Source: Dehalococcoidia bacterium UBA1328 (lineage in GTDB: Bacteria; Chloroflexota; Dehalococcoidia; Lucifugimonadales; Lucifugimonadaceae). From it: a stretch of 64,000 nucleotides of DNA. The notes beneath the pieces are model-generated. The model made no database searches and had not been told where the DNA came from. It saw only the letters and a program-made list of their open reading frames with translations. This document shows positions 54,287 through 62,741 of the stretch, piece after piece. The position numbers were made by a program, and so were the translations under genes. Where the stretch lies: contig DBTA01000036.1 in the NCBI GenBank assembly GCA_002306815.1, forward strand, positions 25,490 through 89,489. The letters run 5' to 3'. Each line of letters starts with the position of its first letter. Position 1 is the first letter of the stretch.

Positions 54287-54727
54287 CTAGCTAGTTGGGC
54301 GCGCCCAGAGAGTTTCGTACTGCTCGCCCATGATCAGCTGAGCAAGCTCGCGACGCTCCATTCGGCGCAATGTCTCGAACGCCTTCTCGGCTTCTTCAAG
54401 CGCTTCCGGGTAGTCAGATTGTACGATTCGATCGATTACCTTGTCCCATAATCCGGAGGTCTTCATCGCCTCCACGTAACCTACCCATGGCACTGCAACG
54501 ATGTCCTGCGGTCGAGGAAGCCCCGGGCGCATTCGCTTGATAGTCCGGAGGCGATCAGCTATCGAACGCGCCATTGGCACGATTTTAACCAAAGCCGGCT
54601 CACCCTCTTTAGGACGAATATCGATCACAACGGACTGGCCAAACTTCGGGAAGAAAACTGCCATTACGTTAGCGTTCGAAATGAACTTGAAAACGCCATC
54701 TACACCGTTTCCATAGCCGAAATCCAA
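54287..54727 (-). CDS. Conserved-looking protein of unknown function
   Basis: 146 residues, not recognised. I start at TTG 54727, which has AGAGG seven bases before it; GTG at 54751 is longer but lacks a ribosome site. The first half is predicted beta (VDGVFKFISNANVMAVFFP, FGQSVVIDIRPKEGEPALV). The second half is helical and charged (YPEALEEAEKAFETLRRMER). No membrane segment, signal or catalytic motif is seen. It lies 60 bases downstream of etfA on the same strand and may share its transcript. Confidence 0.7.
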   Translation of the reverse strand: MDFGYGNGVDGVFKFISNANVMAVFFPKFGQSVVIDIRPKEGEPALVKIVPMARSIADRLRTIKRMRPGLPRPQDIVAVPWVGYVEAMKTSGLWDKVIDRIVQSDYPEALEEAEKAFETLRRMERRELAQLIMGEQYETLWARPTS

Positions 54728-54813
54728 ACTATTACCTCTCAACTGATCCACTTGAAAATGTGAAGTGGATTTCTCGTCCTCTAAATATCAGCTTACCCCT
54801 AGTTTTACGGGAA

Positions 54814-55767
54814 TTAAGCCTTAAGTTCTCGAACACTAGCAAGAAATGATGGCAAGACCTTCTCCCAGTCACCAACAACACCGAATCTGGCCTCTTTGAA
54901 AATGTTGGAGTCAGCGTCCTTGTTGATCGCGACAATAGCCCGAGAACTCGAACAACCCGCCATGTGCTGACTTGCACCCGAAATTCCGACAGCTATGTAT
55001 ACATCAGGGCTGACCGACTTACCTGTGAGACCGACCTGATGCGAATGATCTATCCAACCCGCATCACAGGCCGCTCGAGAAGCACCCACGGCACCATCGA
55101 GAGCGTTAGCGAGATCTTTTAGAACGCTGAACGGCTCGGGACCTCCGAGTCCACGACCTCCACTAACGACAACTCCAGCGTCTTCCAGTCGTACACCGTC
55201 TCTTGTTTCGGCTACCGTGTCGGTGACATACGCAAACTGCTCTATCGACTGAGGTTCTATCGATTCGATCGCAGGAGACCCGGTCTCCGTAGAAGGTTCG
55301 TACGCGCCGGCCCGAAGGGTGACCACTGCTGGTGTAGATGCGACTATAAACTCAGCAAGAGCACTTCCGCCGTACACCGGTCTTGTTACTACCAAGGCTC
55401 CGTTTTCGTTTGAGAGTTCGGTGCAGTCGGCGGCAAATGACAGATCAGACCGGAACGCTAATCGTGCACCTACCAGCGATCCAAAGTCAGATTTGCTTAG
55501 CAGAACCACGTCGGGGTTGTTCGACGTGACGAGCGACGCAATCTCGGCGGTCGATTGTTCATAAATCCCGTCGTCCGAGTTTGAAACTGCGCTGATGCTC
55601 ACAATCGAATCAACCGATAGTGAACTTGCTGACGCCGGAGCGTCTCCGGAGAACGTAACCGTAATGTTCGGCTCGCTCAGCGACTTAGCCGCTGCAACTG
55701 CTTGCAAAGTCGATTGACTGACCTCACCATGCTCGTCACTCTCACCAATCAAAAGTATTGATGTCAT
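54814..55767 (-). CDS. etfA: Electron transfer flavoprotein alpha subunit
   Basis: 317 residues. The C-terminal FAD domain is canonical: VVSGGRGLGGPEPFSVLKDL, GASRAACDAGWIDHSHQVGL, YIAVGISGASQHMAGCSSS and IVAINKDADSNIFKEARFGV. The N-terminal domain (SILLIGESDEHGEVSQSTLQ) is the usual ETF fold. With EtfB it takes electrons from acyl-CoA dehydrogenases such as the pair at 29.7-32.1 kb and hands them to the quinone pool. Its ATG overlaps the etfB stop by one base (TAATG). Confidence 0.97.
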   Translation of the reverse strand: MTSILLIGESDEHGEVSQSTLQAVAAAKSLSEPNITVTFSGDAPASASSLSVDSIVSISAVSNSDDGIYEQSTAEIASLVTSNNPDVVLLSKSDFGSLVGARLAFRSDLSFAADCTELSNENGALVVTRPVYGGSALAEFIVASTPAVVTLRAGAYEPSTETGSPAIESIEPQSIEQFAYVTDTVAETRDGVRLEDAGVVVSGGRGLGGPEPFSVLKDLANALDGAVGASRAACDAGWIDHSHQVGLTGKSVSPDVYIAVGISGASQHMAGCSSSRAIVAINKDADSNIFKEARFGVVGDWEKVLPSFLASVRELKA

Positions 55768-56567
55768 TAGATCAATTTCTCCTCGCGCAATCGCAGCGCA
55801 AGTTTCTTACCCGAATCCGCTTCGTTTTCTCCTTCTATTAGTTCAACTTGCTGGTTCGATTCAGGAACGTACAGTTTTGTTAGCTTAAGCTTCGGTGCAA
55901 GATCTCCGGAACTCAGTCCAAGATCTGCCAGTGAGAACACTTCCGGTTTCTTTCGGCTTGCCTGCATAATTCCTCGAAGGTTTGGGTAGCGAGGCTCTCC
56001 GAGTTCGTTCGTTACGGTCAAAACCGCCGGTATTGGAGCCGTAATTTCCTGGTAGCCATCGGTAATTACTCGCTGAACCGTAATTCCGTTGTCCGTAAGT
56101 TCCAGTTTTTGAACGAGTGAAACCAGTGGCAACCCAAGAACTTCGGCAAGACCCAGCGGGACGTGCGCTTGGTCCCAGTCTGAAGCCTGTCGGCCTCCAA
56201 GAACCAGATCGAACGCACCGTCCTTCTCGATTACCGTTGCTAAAACCTTCACGGTCGCTGCTGAGTCGATCTTGTCGAGTCCATCATCGTCGACTAGAAC
56301 CAGTCGATCCGCTCCCATCGCAAGCGTCTTTTTCATAGAGTCCATGACAAAGTCAGTCCCAACTGAGAGGACGGTGATCTCAACGTCGGCACCAGCATCA
56401 CGAAGCAGCAATGCTGCTTCTACCGCGTTCAGATCAAAACCGTTTACGACCGGTGGGACTCCGTTGGGCGGAACCACGCTATTGGTCGATTCATCAATCT
56501 TGAATTGAGAGGGAGGCGTTTCAGGGTCCGGCACCTGCTTTGCAAGCACCATGATTCGAAGGGTCAA
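55767..56567 (-). CDS. etfB: Electron transfer flavoprotein beta subunit
   Basis: About 266 residues from TTG 56567 (MTLRIMVLAKQVPDPETPPS), the standard EtfB N-terminus; ATG 56552 is possible. ALAMGADRLVLVDD, LVLGGRQASDWDQAHVPLGL and EPRYPNLRGIMQASRKKPE are family signatures, the last covering the recognition loop. The AMP-binding region lies around GGRQASDWDQ. It is the first gene of the etfB-etfA operon, reading away from rsmG. Confidence 0.96.
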   Translation of the reverse strand: MTLRIMVLAKQVPDPETPPSQFKIDESTNSVVPPNGVPPVVNGFDLNAVEAALLLRDAGADVEITVLSVGTDFVMDSMKKTLAMGADRLVLVDDDGLDKIDSAATVKVLATVIEKDGAFDLVLGGRQASDWDQAHVPLGLAEVLGLPLVSLVQKLELTDNGITVQRVITDGYQEITAPIPAVLTVTNELGEPRYPNLRGIMQASRKKPEVFSLADLGLSSGDLAPKLKLTKLYVPESNQQVELIEGENEADSGKKLALRLREEKLI

Positions 56568-56752
56568 TTGGAAAATCCAGCTGTTTCTGTATTGGCTCTG
56601 TAGTTGTTGACAAATATCGCTAGCAAACAAAACACGATGATAACGACACCGCGGAACGGTCGAATTACGATCTGCGATCTATAACATTACCGTTCAATTT
56701 CCTGTCATGTGCGACTAATTTTCACAACACCTGATCTCTCGTCTCATCAACC

Positions 56753-57505
56753 TTGAAATCTGTAATCGCAGCGGCCCAACTACTCGGAATCGATATAGAT
56801 TCGCGGCAACAGTCGCAATTTCAGCGGTACCGGGAGCTGATCGAACTGCGTAGCAAGCAGTTCAACCTAACCGGGCACAAAACGTGGGACAAGATTCGCG
56901 AAGAGTTGTTCATTCGATCGCTCCGAGTACTTTCTCCCGCTGGCGGATCGGTCCCCACTCCGGAATGGTTTGCCGGAAAACGGGCTATCGATATTGGCTC
57001 AGGCGCGGGAATTCCGGGGATGATTATGAAAATCGCCATTCCGGAGCTTCACATCACTCTTCTCGATTCGATACAGAAGCGAACGAATTTCCTGACAGAA
57101 GTCGTGACCGAGCTTGAACTCGACGGGATAGAAGTCATCAATGGTCGAGCGGAAGAGCTCGGTCAACAGAAAAAACACCGCGAAAACTACGACGTTGTAA
57201 CCGCACGTGCGGTTGCTCGACTCAACGAACTCGCCGAGTTGACAATTCCGTTTGCCAATATTGGTGGGACGGTGATCCTGCCAAAGAGCGGAGAAGTTGC
57301 AGCTGAAGTGAAACAAGCAGCATCAGCGGCCGAACTTTTAGGAGCGGCACCTGCTCTTGTTCTTGAAATAGATAAACCAGGCACTTCCCCTCCTGACGAT
57401 ATGGTTTACTGGATGAAAATCTCTAACACCCCACGAGAGTTTCCGCGTAGGGTGGGAATTCCGCATCAATCACCACTGATCCTGCCTGAAGATAGAGACG
57501 AATAG
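56753..57505 (+). CDS. rsmG: 16S rRNA (guanine-527-N7) methyltransferase
   Basis: 250 residues. RYRELIELRSKQFNLTGHK and the SAM-binding AIDIGSGAGIPGMIMKIAIP are diagnostic of RsmG/GidB, as are LLDSIQKRTNFL and VVTARAVARLNELAE. TTG start (MKSVIAAAQLLGIDI). It modifies G527 of 16S rRNA; loss causes low-level streptomycin resistance. Unlike in many bacteria, it is not beside mnmG or parAB here. Confidence 0.96.
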   Translation: MKSVIAAAQLLGIDIDSRQQSQFQRYRELIELRSKQFNLTGHKTWDKIREELFIRSLRVLSPAGGSVPTPEWFAGKRAIDIGSGAGIPGMIMKIAIPELHITLLDSIQKRTNFLTEVVTELELDGIEVINGRAEELGQQKKHRENYDVVTARAVARLNELAELTIPFANIGGTVILPKSGEVAAEVKQAASAAELLGAAPALVLEIDKPGTSPPDDMVYWMKISNTPREFPRRVGIPHQSPLILPEDRDE

Positions 57506-57559
57506 TCCATCCCTAAATTCCGGCAGAACTAAACAACAGCTGCGTCCCGCCTCGAACTA

Positions 57560-58630
57560 TTGACTGATCAACCACCAAATAACTCAACAGCCGCCGATCA
57601 GGGCATGCCAAGTGCTGCCACATTACGACGGCGTGTTCTATCGATACCGACTTTGCTGGCAATCGCTGTTGGTGGTGCAATTCTTGTTTTCGCACTACTG
57701 AGAATTTTCGATCTCGACTGGGACGAGGTTTGGAACAACATTAGCGGCGTCGATCCGATTAAATATTTGCTCGCCGTCGTTTTCTATTACATCAGCTTTT
57801 GGTTTCGTGGACTTCGGTGGCGACTCATAGCCAAAACCGCTGATATCGGCGGGCATGGCGGAAAAAATGTGCCCGGAACGTTCACCCTGTCGGGAATCAT
57901 CCTCATGGGCTGGTTCGCCAATTCGGTGGCGTTCCTACGACTCGGTGACGCCTACCGTGGATGGGCTCTGGCAATGGAATCGAAGGGCGACTTCCCATCA
58001 AGCCTTGGAACCGTACTTGCTGAACGCGTGCAAGACATGGCGGCTGTTCTGATTCTGGTACTCGTTGCTGCAATATGGATCACTGTCGAAGGTAATTCCG
58101 AGGTGCCCGTATGGGTCGTTTTCACCGCTTTGGTGCTAGTGGGATCGTTAGTTCTAGGGTTGATCGTTATGCGGTTTGCCGGCGACAGGGTAGCTAGTCG
58201 ACTTCCAAGCAGATTCTCGACGGCATTTATCAATTTTCAAAGAGGCACACTTGGCAGCTTCTCAGGTAAAGGATTACCGCCTCAAATAATCCTCGGCATT
58301 GTCGGCTGGCTTCTGGAAATTGCGCGTTTCTACTTTGTAGCTGACGCAATTGGTATCGACATTTCGTTTGGAATCGTAATGTTCGCCGCCCTTGCCAACG
58401 CTATGCTTACGACTATCCCAACTCCCGGAGGATTCGGCTTCGTGGAAGGTGGTATGACAGGGCTACTAATCGTGTTCGGACTCACCGATAACGAAGCTCT
58501 GAGCCTTGTAGCCGTCGATCGTACTATCAGCTGGTTGAGCGTCGTTTTGTTCGGTGGAATCTTATTTGTCGTATGGCACGCCATTAAGGCAAAAAACTCT
58601 AGTTACACTCCCACCAAATCGCCAAACTGA
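57560..58630 (+). CDS. Lysylphosphatidylglycerol synthase TM-domain (UPF0104) family membrane protein
   Basis: 356 residues with about eight hydrophobic helices. Conserved points are YYISFWFRGLRWRLIAKTA, WFANSVAFLRLGDAYRGW, LAERVQDMAAVL and ANAMLTTIPTPGGFGFVEGG, which are the signatures of the LPG_synthase_TM (PF03706) family, the flippase part of MprF. There is no C-terminal aminoacyl transferase domain. It is probably a lipid or glycolipid flippase. The start is TTG 57560, 55 bases after rsmG. Confidence 0.88.
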   Translation: MTDQPPNNSTAADQGMPSAATLRRRVLSIPTLLAIAVGGAILVFALLRIFDLDWDEVWNNISGVDPIKYLLAVVFYYISFWFRGLRWRLIAKTADIGGHGGKNVPGTFTLSGIILMGWFANSVAFLRLGDAYRGWALAMESKGDFPSSLGTVLAERVQDMAAVLILVLVAAIWITVEGNSEVPVWVVFTALVLVGSLVLGLIVMRFAGDRVASRLPSRFSTAFINFQRGTLGSFSGKGLPPQIILGIVGWLLEIARFYFVADAIGIDISFGIVMFAALANAMLTTIPTPGGFGFVEGGMTGLLIVFGLTDNEALSLVAVDRTISWLSVVLFGGILFVVWHAIKAKNSSYTPTKSPN

Positions 58631-58734
58631 TTCGCCCGCCAATGTCAAGTCGGTTAATATCGTCACCTCGCGCATCATTACACCAACGGCACACCAACTG
58701 CGCTTAACGCAATTTCACTCAGGGGGGTCAGCGT

Positions 58735-59583
58735 GTGGCTGATAAGAAAAAGGTTCTCGTTACCGGACTCAGCGGATTAGTTGGAACTGCTCTCAGAGAT
58801 GAGTTCGACAAGCGTTACGAACTTTCATCGCTCTCTCGCTATGGAACCGAGGGGATGGACGACGCACACAACTTCAAAGGCAATATTGCCGAGCTCGACA
58901 CGATCATTCCTGCATTCGAAGGCCATCATACCGTCGTTCACCTTGCCGCCGACCGTAGCGCGAACGCCGAGTGGGAATCTACACTCCGAAACAACTTTGT
59001 CGGTGTCTACAACGTTTACGAAGCTGCAAGAATCACCGGTGTAAAGCGGGTGGTGTTCGGTAGCTCTCAGCATGCAATTGGCGGCTTCTATCGCGACGAA
59101 CCTTACAAATCTATTCTCTCCGGTAACTACGAAGGCATCGAGCACGGTAAGTTCAAAAAGATTGACGAAACCGTTCCATTTCGCCCTGATGGCTACTATG
59201 GTGCTTCGAAGGGCTATGCCGAAGGCCTCGGAAGCTACTATTCCGAATGGCACGGAATTTCTTCAATAAACATGCGTATTGGCTGGACGATTTCCGACGA
59301 TGACCCAACCGTGAATCCGGGCGGCCTCTCAATGTGGCTGTCGCACCGAGACACGGCGCAAATCCACGTCAAAGCGGTCGATGCCCCTGATGACCTTATG
59401 TATACAGTTGTATTCGCTATGAGCGACAACTACTGGAACATTTTTTCGCTCGACAAAGCACGCGAAGTACTCGGCTACGAACCCCAGGACGATGCGGGTC
59501 AGGTGTTGAACCTCGAAAAAGGTCTTTCATACCGGGACGACACCGACTACAAACAGCACGAAGAAGACCCCGACTCGTACTAA
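58735..59583 (+). CDS. NAD-dependent epimerase/dehydratase (uronate dehydrogenase-like SDR)
   Basis: 282 residues, extended SDR. The cofactor loop is VLVTGLSGLVGTALRDEF (T-G-x-x-G-x-x-G). The catalytic Tyr-Lys is in YYGASKGYAEGLGSYY, and VVFGSSQHAIGGFY carries the Ser. The S-S-x-H-x-x-G-F-Y pattern and the INMRIGWTI segment resemble uronate dehydrogenases, which oxidise hexuronic acids to aldaro-lactones. That would fit the sugar-acid dehydratase-like gene at 20.2 kb. GTG 58735 follows a GGGGGG purine run. Confidence 0.88.
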   Translation: MADKKKVLVTGLSGLVGTALRDEFDKRYELSSLSRYGTEGMDDAHNFKGNIAELDTIIPAFEGHHTVVHLAADRSANAEWESTLRNNFVGVYNVYEAARITGVKRVVFGSSQHAIGGFYRDEPYKSILSGNYEGIEHGKFKKIDETVPFRPDGYYGASKGYAEGLGSYYSEWHGISSINMRIGWTISDDDPTVNPGGLSMWLSHRDTAQIHVKAVDAPDDLMYTVVFAMSDNYWNIFSLDKAREVLGYEPQDDAGQVLNLEKGLSYRDDTDYKQHEEDPDSY

Positions 59584-59700
59584 CCCATCAAACCCCGATC
59601 AATCGCTCCACCCGACCTCACCACGACGCCACACTGAAACAAAAAATCTCGAGCCAACGGAAAAACCGCGCCGCGACTCGCACATCCCCGAAAAACCAAC

Positions 59701-59820
59701 GGCCCCTTCACCTTGGGCCCCGTCGAAGGGCCATCGCCAACACGTCATTGTGAGACTTGAAACCCTTCCCATATTTTCTTGTCATTGCGAGAAGTGAGGA
59801 TAGAACAACGTGGCAATCCA
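59701..59820. repeat. Dispersed-repeat remnant in a non-coding stretch
   Basis: The 59584-60000 gap has no credible gene. It contains an inverted repeat GGCCCCTTC...GAAGGGCC at 59701-59732. Two copies of a GTCATTGxGAG motif follow, at 59746 (diverged) and 59781-59820; the latter ends ACGTGGCAATCCA. That last block resembles a dispersed repeat found in many bacterial genomes (GTCATTGCGAGGAGCGAAGCGACGxxGCAATC, split here for length). This is from memory, not a search. Confidence 0.55.
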
Positions 59821-60000
59821 CACCATACAAATCGCCCTCACCACACAAATCGCCTACAAACGACAATCCATCTCAACCCAACACCACCCCAGATCCCTTG
59901 TCACCTCGGGATTTATATACATCGACAACCTACTTCGCCGCGGCATACCCAACGCAAAATCACCGGCGAATTCCATTCACCCCTGTGCTACGATTTTTTA

Positions 60001-60037
60001 GTTGGGCTCGAATGAGCCACGCTCATTGCGACCCAAC
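60001..60037 (+). repeat. Hairpin directly upstream of tRNA-Ala
   Basis: GTTGGG and CCCAAC enclose a 4x4 internal loop and an inner AATGAGC/GCTCATT stem with a CAC loop. It follows a run of six T and ends 12 bases before the tRNA. It may belong to the tRNA leader or be part of the repeat region. Confidence 0.5.
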
Positions 60038-60049
60038 CCTCGAAAAATC

Positions 60050-60125
60050 GGGGCTGTAGCTCAATTGGGAGAGCGCTTCAATGGCATTGAAGAGGTAGAG
60101 GGTTCGAATCCCTCCAGCTCCACCA
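60050..60125 (+). tRNA. tRNA-Ala (anticodon GGC)
   Basis: 76 bases with encoded CCA. Acceptor GGGGCTG pairs with CAGCTCC (one G-T). The D arm is GCTC/GAGC. The anticodon stem is CTTCA/TGAAG with loop ATGGCAT, anticodon GGC reading GCC. The T arm is GAGGG/CCCTC with TTCGAAT. Confidence 0.96.
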
Positions 60126-60229
60126 GGACATCACCAAACAAGCCGCTGAATATTTAGCGGCTTGTTTTCTTAACACCCTGTCTATAATGCCTCGACCTAC
60201 TTCCAACTCGAACAAACGCGCCAAACGAT

Positions 60230-61276
60230 TTGAAACTCTCGATTCTCGACCAGTCACCAATTAGTTCCGGAAAGACGGCACATGAAGCTGTGCAAGCGAC
60301 TATTGAGTTGGCGAAGGCCGCCGACACATGGGGCTATACGCGCTACTGGCTTGCCGAACATCACAGTTCCAACTCTCTTGCCGATGCAAGTCCGGAGATC
60401 CTTCTCGCAGCGCTGGCAACACAGACCGACAACATAAGAATCGGTTCGGGTGGCGTAATGCTCTCGCATTACAGCCCGTTCAAGGTAGCCGAAATATTCA
60501 GAATGCTGGAAGCGCTGGCACCTGAGCGGGTCGATATGGGACTCGGTCGCGCACCCGGTTCGGGTCAAATGGCGAGCTTTGCACTTCAGCCGGGACCGAA
60601 CTCTTACCCAATCGAGAAGTACCCGCAGCAAGTCCTCGACGTGGTGAGATATCTCAGCGACTCATTCCCTCAGGATCATCCATTCCGCGGTCTTCACGCC
60701 TCGCCAATGGCCGCAAAATGGCCTGCCCCATGGTTACTCAGTTCTTCAATGGGTAGCACAAGTATTGCCGCCCGACTAGGCATGCCACTTTCGTTCGCAC
60801 ATTTTATTGCGCAAGGAGGTGGACCCAACTGCGTGAAGTGGTATCGCAACAATTTCCAACCATCGGAATGGTTCGACAAGCCCCGAGTAAGCATTGGCAT
60901 TTCGGCAGTTACAGCTGACACGGCGGAACGTGCCAAAGATCTCGCCACAACTCGTCACGTGATGCGTTTAATGCGAAACAAGGGGCATGAAATGGTCGGT
61001 GTGCCTTCCGTCGAAGAAATCAAATCGATGGAATTTAGCGTAGCCGATGAAGAGTTCATAGATGCTCAGCGAGCCAATTCAATCGAAGGTGATCCTGCAA
61101 GCGTGAAAGCAAAAATCGAAAGTCTTGCAGCCGAGTACGAGACCGACGACGTTATCGTGATGACAATCACCCACGATTACGCCGAACGACAACGTTCGTA
61201 CGAGCTATTAGCAGACGAATTCGGTCTTACGGGCGAAGGAAGAAAAGAACTCGTGACATACTCGTCAAAGCAGTGA
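60230..61276 (+). CDS. LLM-class flavin-dependent oxidoreductase
   Basis: 348 residues, luciferase-like TIM barrel. LSILDQSPISSGKTAHEA, GYTRYWLAEHHSSNSLADAS, IRIGSGGVMLSHYSPFKVAE and MGLGRAPG are the signatures of the single-component MsnO8/YwcH-like branch. This branch uses FMN (or F420) to oxidise or reduce unknown small molecules. A C-terminal half typical of the family follows (SIEGDPASVKAKIESLAAEY). TTG 60230 is the start. It is not part of an obvious operon. Confidence 0.9.
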   Translation: MKLSILDQSPISSGKTAHEAVQATIELAKAADTWGYTRYWLAEHHSSNSLADASPEILLAALATQTDNIRIGSGGVMLSHYSPFKVAEIFRMLEALAPERVDMGLGRAPGSGQMASFALQPGPNSYPIEKYPQQVLDVVRYLSDSFPQDHPFRGLHASPMAAKWPAPWLLSSSMGSTSIAARLGMPLSFAHFIAQGGGPNCVKWYRNNFQPSEWFDKPRVSIGISAVTADTAERAKDLATTRHVMRLMRNKGHEMVGVPSVEEIKSMEFSVADEEFIDAQRANSIEGDPASVKAKIESLAAEYETDDVIVMTITHDYAERQRSYELLADEFGLTGEGRKELVTYSSKQ

Positions 61277-61343
61277 CTATTTATCGTTTTATTCGTTAGG
61301 CTTTGTCCTTCTCGGACAAAGTCAAATTTCAAATTACACGTCA

Positions 61344-62282
61344 ATGCCAAACCACACGCCACTCGATCCTGAAAACCCCGACATCCTCTACGGCTCGACC
61401 AGTTCACTCTGGGACGGAAGTCACTCAATCGAGTGGGGCATAAAGCGAATTGCTGCTCTCGGTCTTCAGGGAATCGAGCCATACGCCAAACAGATCGAGA
61501 ATCACAGGGATAACCCCCTTGCTCTCAAAGAAAAATTCGATGCAGCTGGCGTGACAATGATCGATGTTTCAAACGGTGCAAAAGGTCAGTCGACCAACTT
61601 CATTGATCCAGCTGAAATCCCACAAACCATCGAAGACCATGTCGCTTTCGCCCGAGACTTTCTGCTCCCTTTCGGGTGCGACATGTGGAAATGCAACATG
61701 GGAAAGCGACCTGAAAGCGGAACCACGGACGATCAGCTGAAGCGACTCGCCGACACGCTCAACGAGATCGGTCGACAGACAATCGAAATGGGCATTCGAC
61801 TGGCCCCACACCCGCACATATGGGGTCCTGTTGAACGTGAACACGAAGTACAGGCAATGCTCGACCTCACCGATCCGAATTTCGTGTGGATGACGCCTGA
61901 CACCGGTCACCTAACGCTGGGCGGCATGGACGCAGTTCAGATCATGGACAAATATTTTGACCGCATTGCCGAGGTTCACCTGAAAGACACATACGCCAAA
62001 TACCGCGGCAACTCCGCGACGCCGCCGCAGTCACAACACTTCGATTCCAGCGTTTACCACAACATGGGTGGCGGGGGAGTCGATTTTCCAGCTGTGATGA
62101 AACTACTTCGCGAACGCCACTTCAAGGGCTGGGTAGTGTTTGATATGGACGGACCACGAGAAGGCGATGATGGCTTCGACGCTATTGGCGGGAATCTCGA
62201 TCTCGCGGTAGATGACTACCTTGCCCACAACGTCAACTACTTACGCGTCATCCTGGGTGTGAACCTACCGCCATTCAACTAG
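61344..62282 (+). CDS. Sugar phosphate isomerase/epimerase-like TIM-barrel protein
   Basis: 312 residues, xylose-isomerase-like AP endonuclease fold. YGSTSSLWDGSHSIEWGIKR starts the barrel. Metal-ligand candidates are the Glu in LQGIEPYAK, His in LAPHPHIWGP, Asp-His in TPDTGHLTLGG and the Glu-His in IAEVHLKDT. This set fits IolE/hydroxypyruvate-isomerase-type proteins. The last segment, GWVVFDMDGPREG, is at the usual place of the fourth ligand (E in many relatives; D here). It is probably a sugar or inositol isomerase/dehydratase; the substrate is unknown. Confidence 0.85.
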   Translation: MPNHTPLDPENPDILYGSTSSLWDGSHSIEWGIKRIAALGLQGIEPYAKQIENHRDNPLALKEKFDAAGVTMIDVSNGAKGQSTNFIDPAEIPQTIEDHVAFARDFLLPFGCDMWKCNMGKRPESGTTDDQLKRLADTLNEIGRQTIEMGIRLAPHPHIWGPVEREHEVQAMLDLTDPNFVWMTPDTGHLTLGGMDAVQIMDKYFDRIAEVHLKDTYAKYRGNSATPPQSQHFDSSVYHNMGGGGVDFPAVMKLLRERHFKGWVVFDMDGPREGDDGFDAIGGNLDLAVDDYLAHNVNYLRVILGVNLPPFN

Positions 62283-62741
62283 TTGCACGCCAAATCTACA
62301 CCTAATCAAAAACACAACCGAACTTGAGCCCTGCGGATGGATGAGCCATGACGCTGGTGAAAGCTTTTGCTTATTCGCTGAACGGCACTGCTGGATCCAC
62401 AACGGTATCGCCGTTGATCTTGCCACTGGCAAACAGCGTCCAGCATTATTCGAAAATACTAAGTTGACCCCAATTTGTATGACCCCGTTTCGAATCGCTT
62501 ACAGCCTCCATCCGACGCATCTTACGCCACTCTTACTGGCCCTTAACCTTTTCGATAAGAGGGAAGTGTGAAGGAAGCGGTAGAGCGTGCGTTATTAGTT
62601 CACATTTTTAAAGGTCCACATCGCTTTCATTGATTACCACTTAGCAAATCTAGCTACGATCTGTATCCTTCACATCAATATTGCAAAATCGGCTGAACCG
62701 ATTCGTCGACACGACGAGTATTCATCTAAATGGAGACAAAA
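62283..62741 (+). other. Non-coding gap upstream of acs
   Basis: No supported gene. A 76-codon open frame at 62341-62571 has no recognisable family or ribosome site. Two TGACCCC copies occur 15 bases apart (62465-62471 and 62480-62486). A small hairpin CGTCG-ACA-CGACG lies near 62705-62717, shortly before the acs ribosome site GGAG, and may be part of its leader. Confidence 0.5.

Noticed and set aside
59757..60059. Three overlapping plus-strand ORFs before tRNA-Ala
   Set aside because: All frames are open because the DNA is C/A-rich and stop-poor; none resembles a protein, and the stretch contains repeats.
62341..62571. 76-codon ORF upstream of acs
   Set aside because: No recognisable domain, no ribosome site, and it contains the TGACCCC motifs; probably chance.
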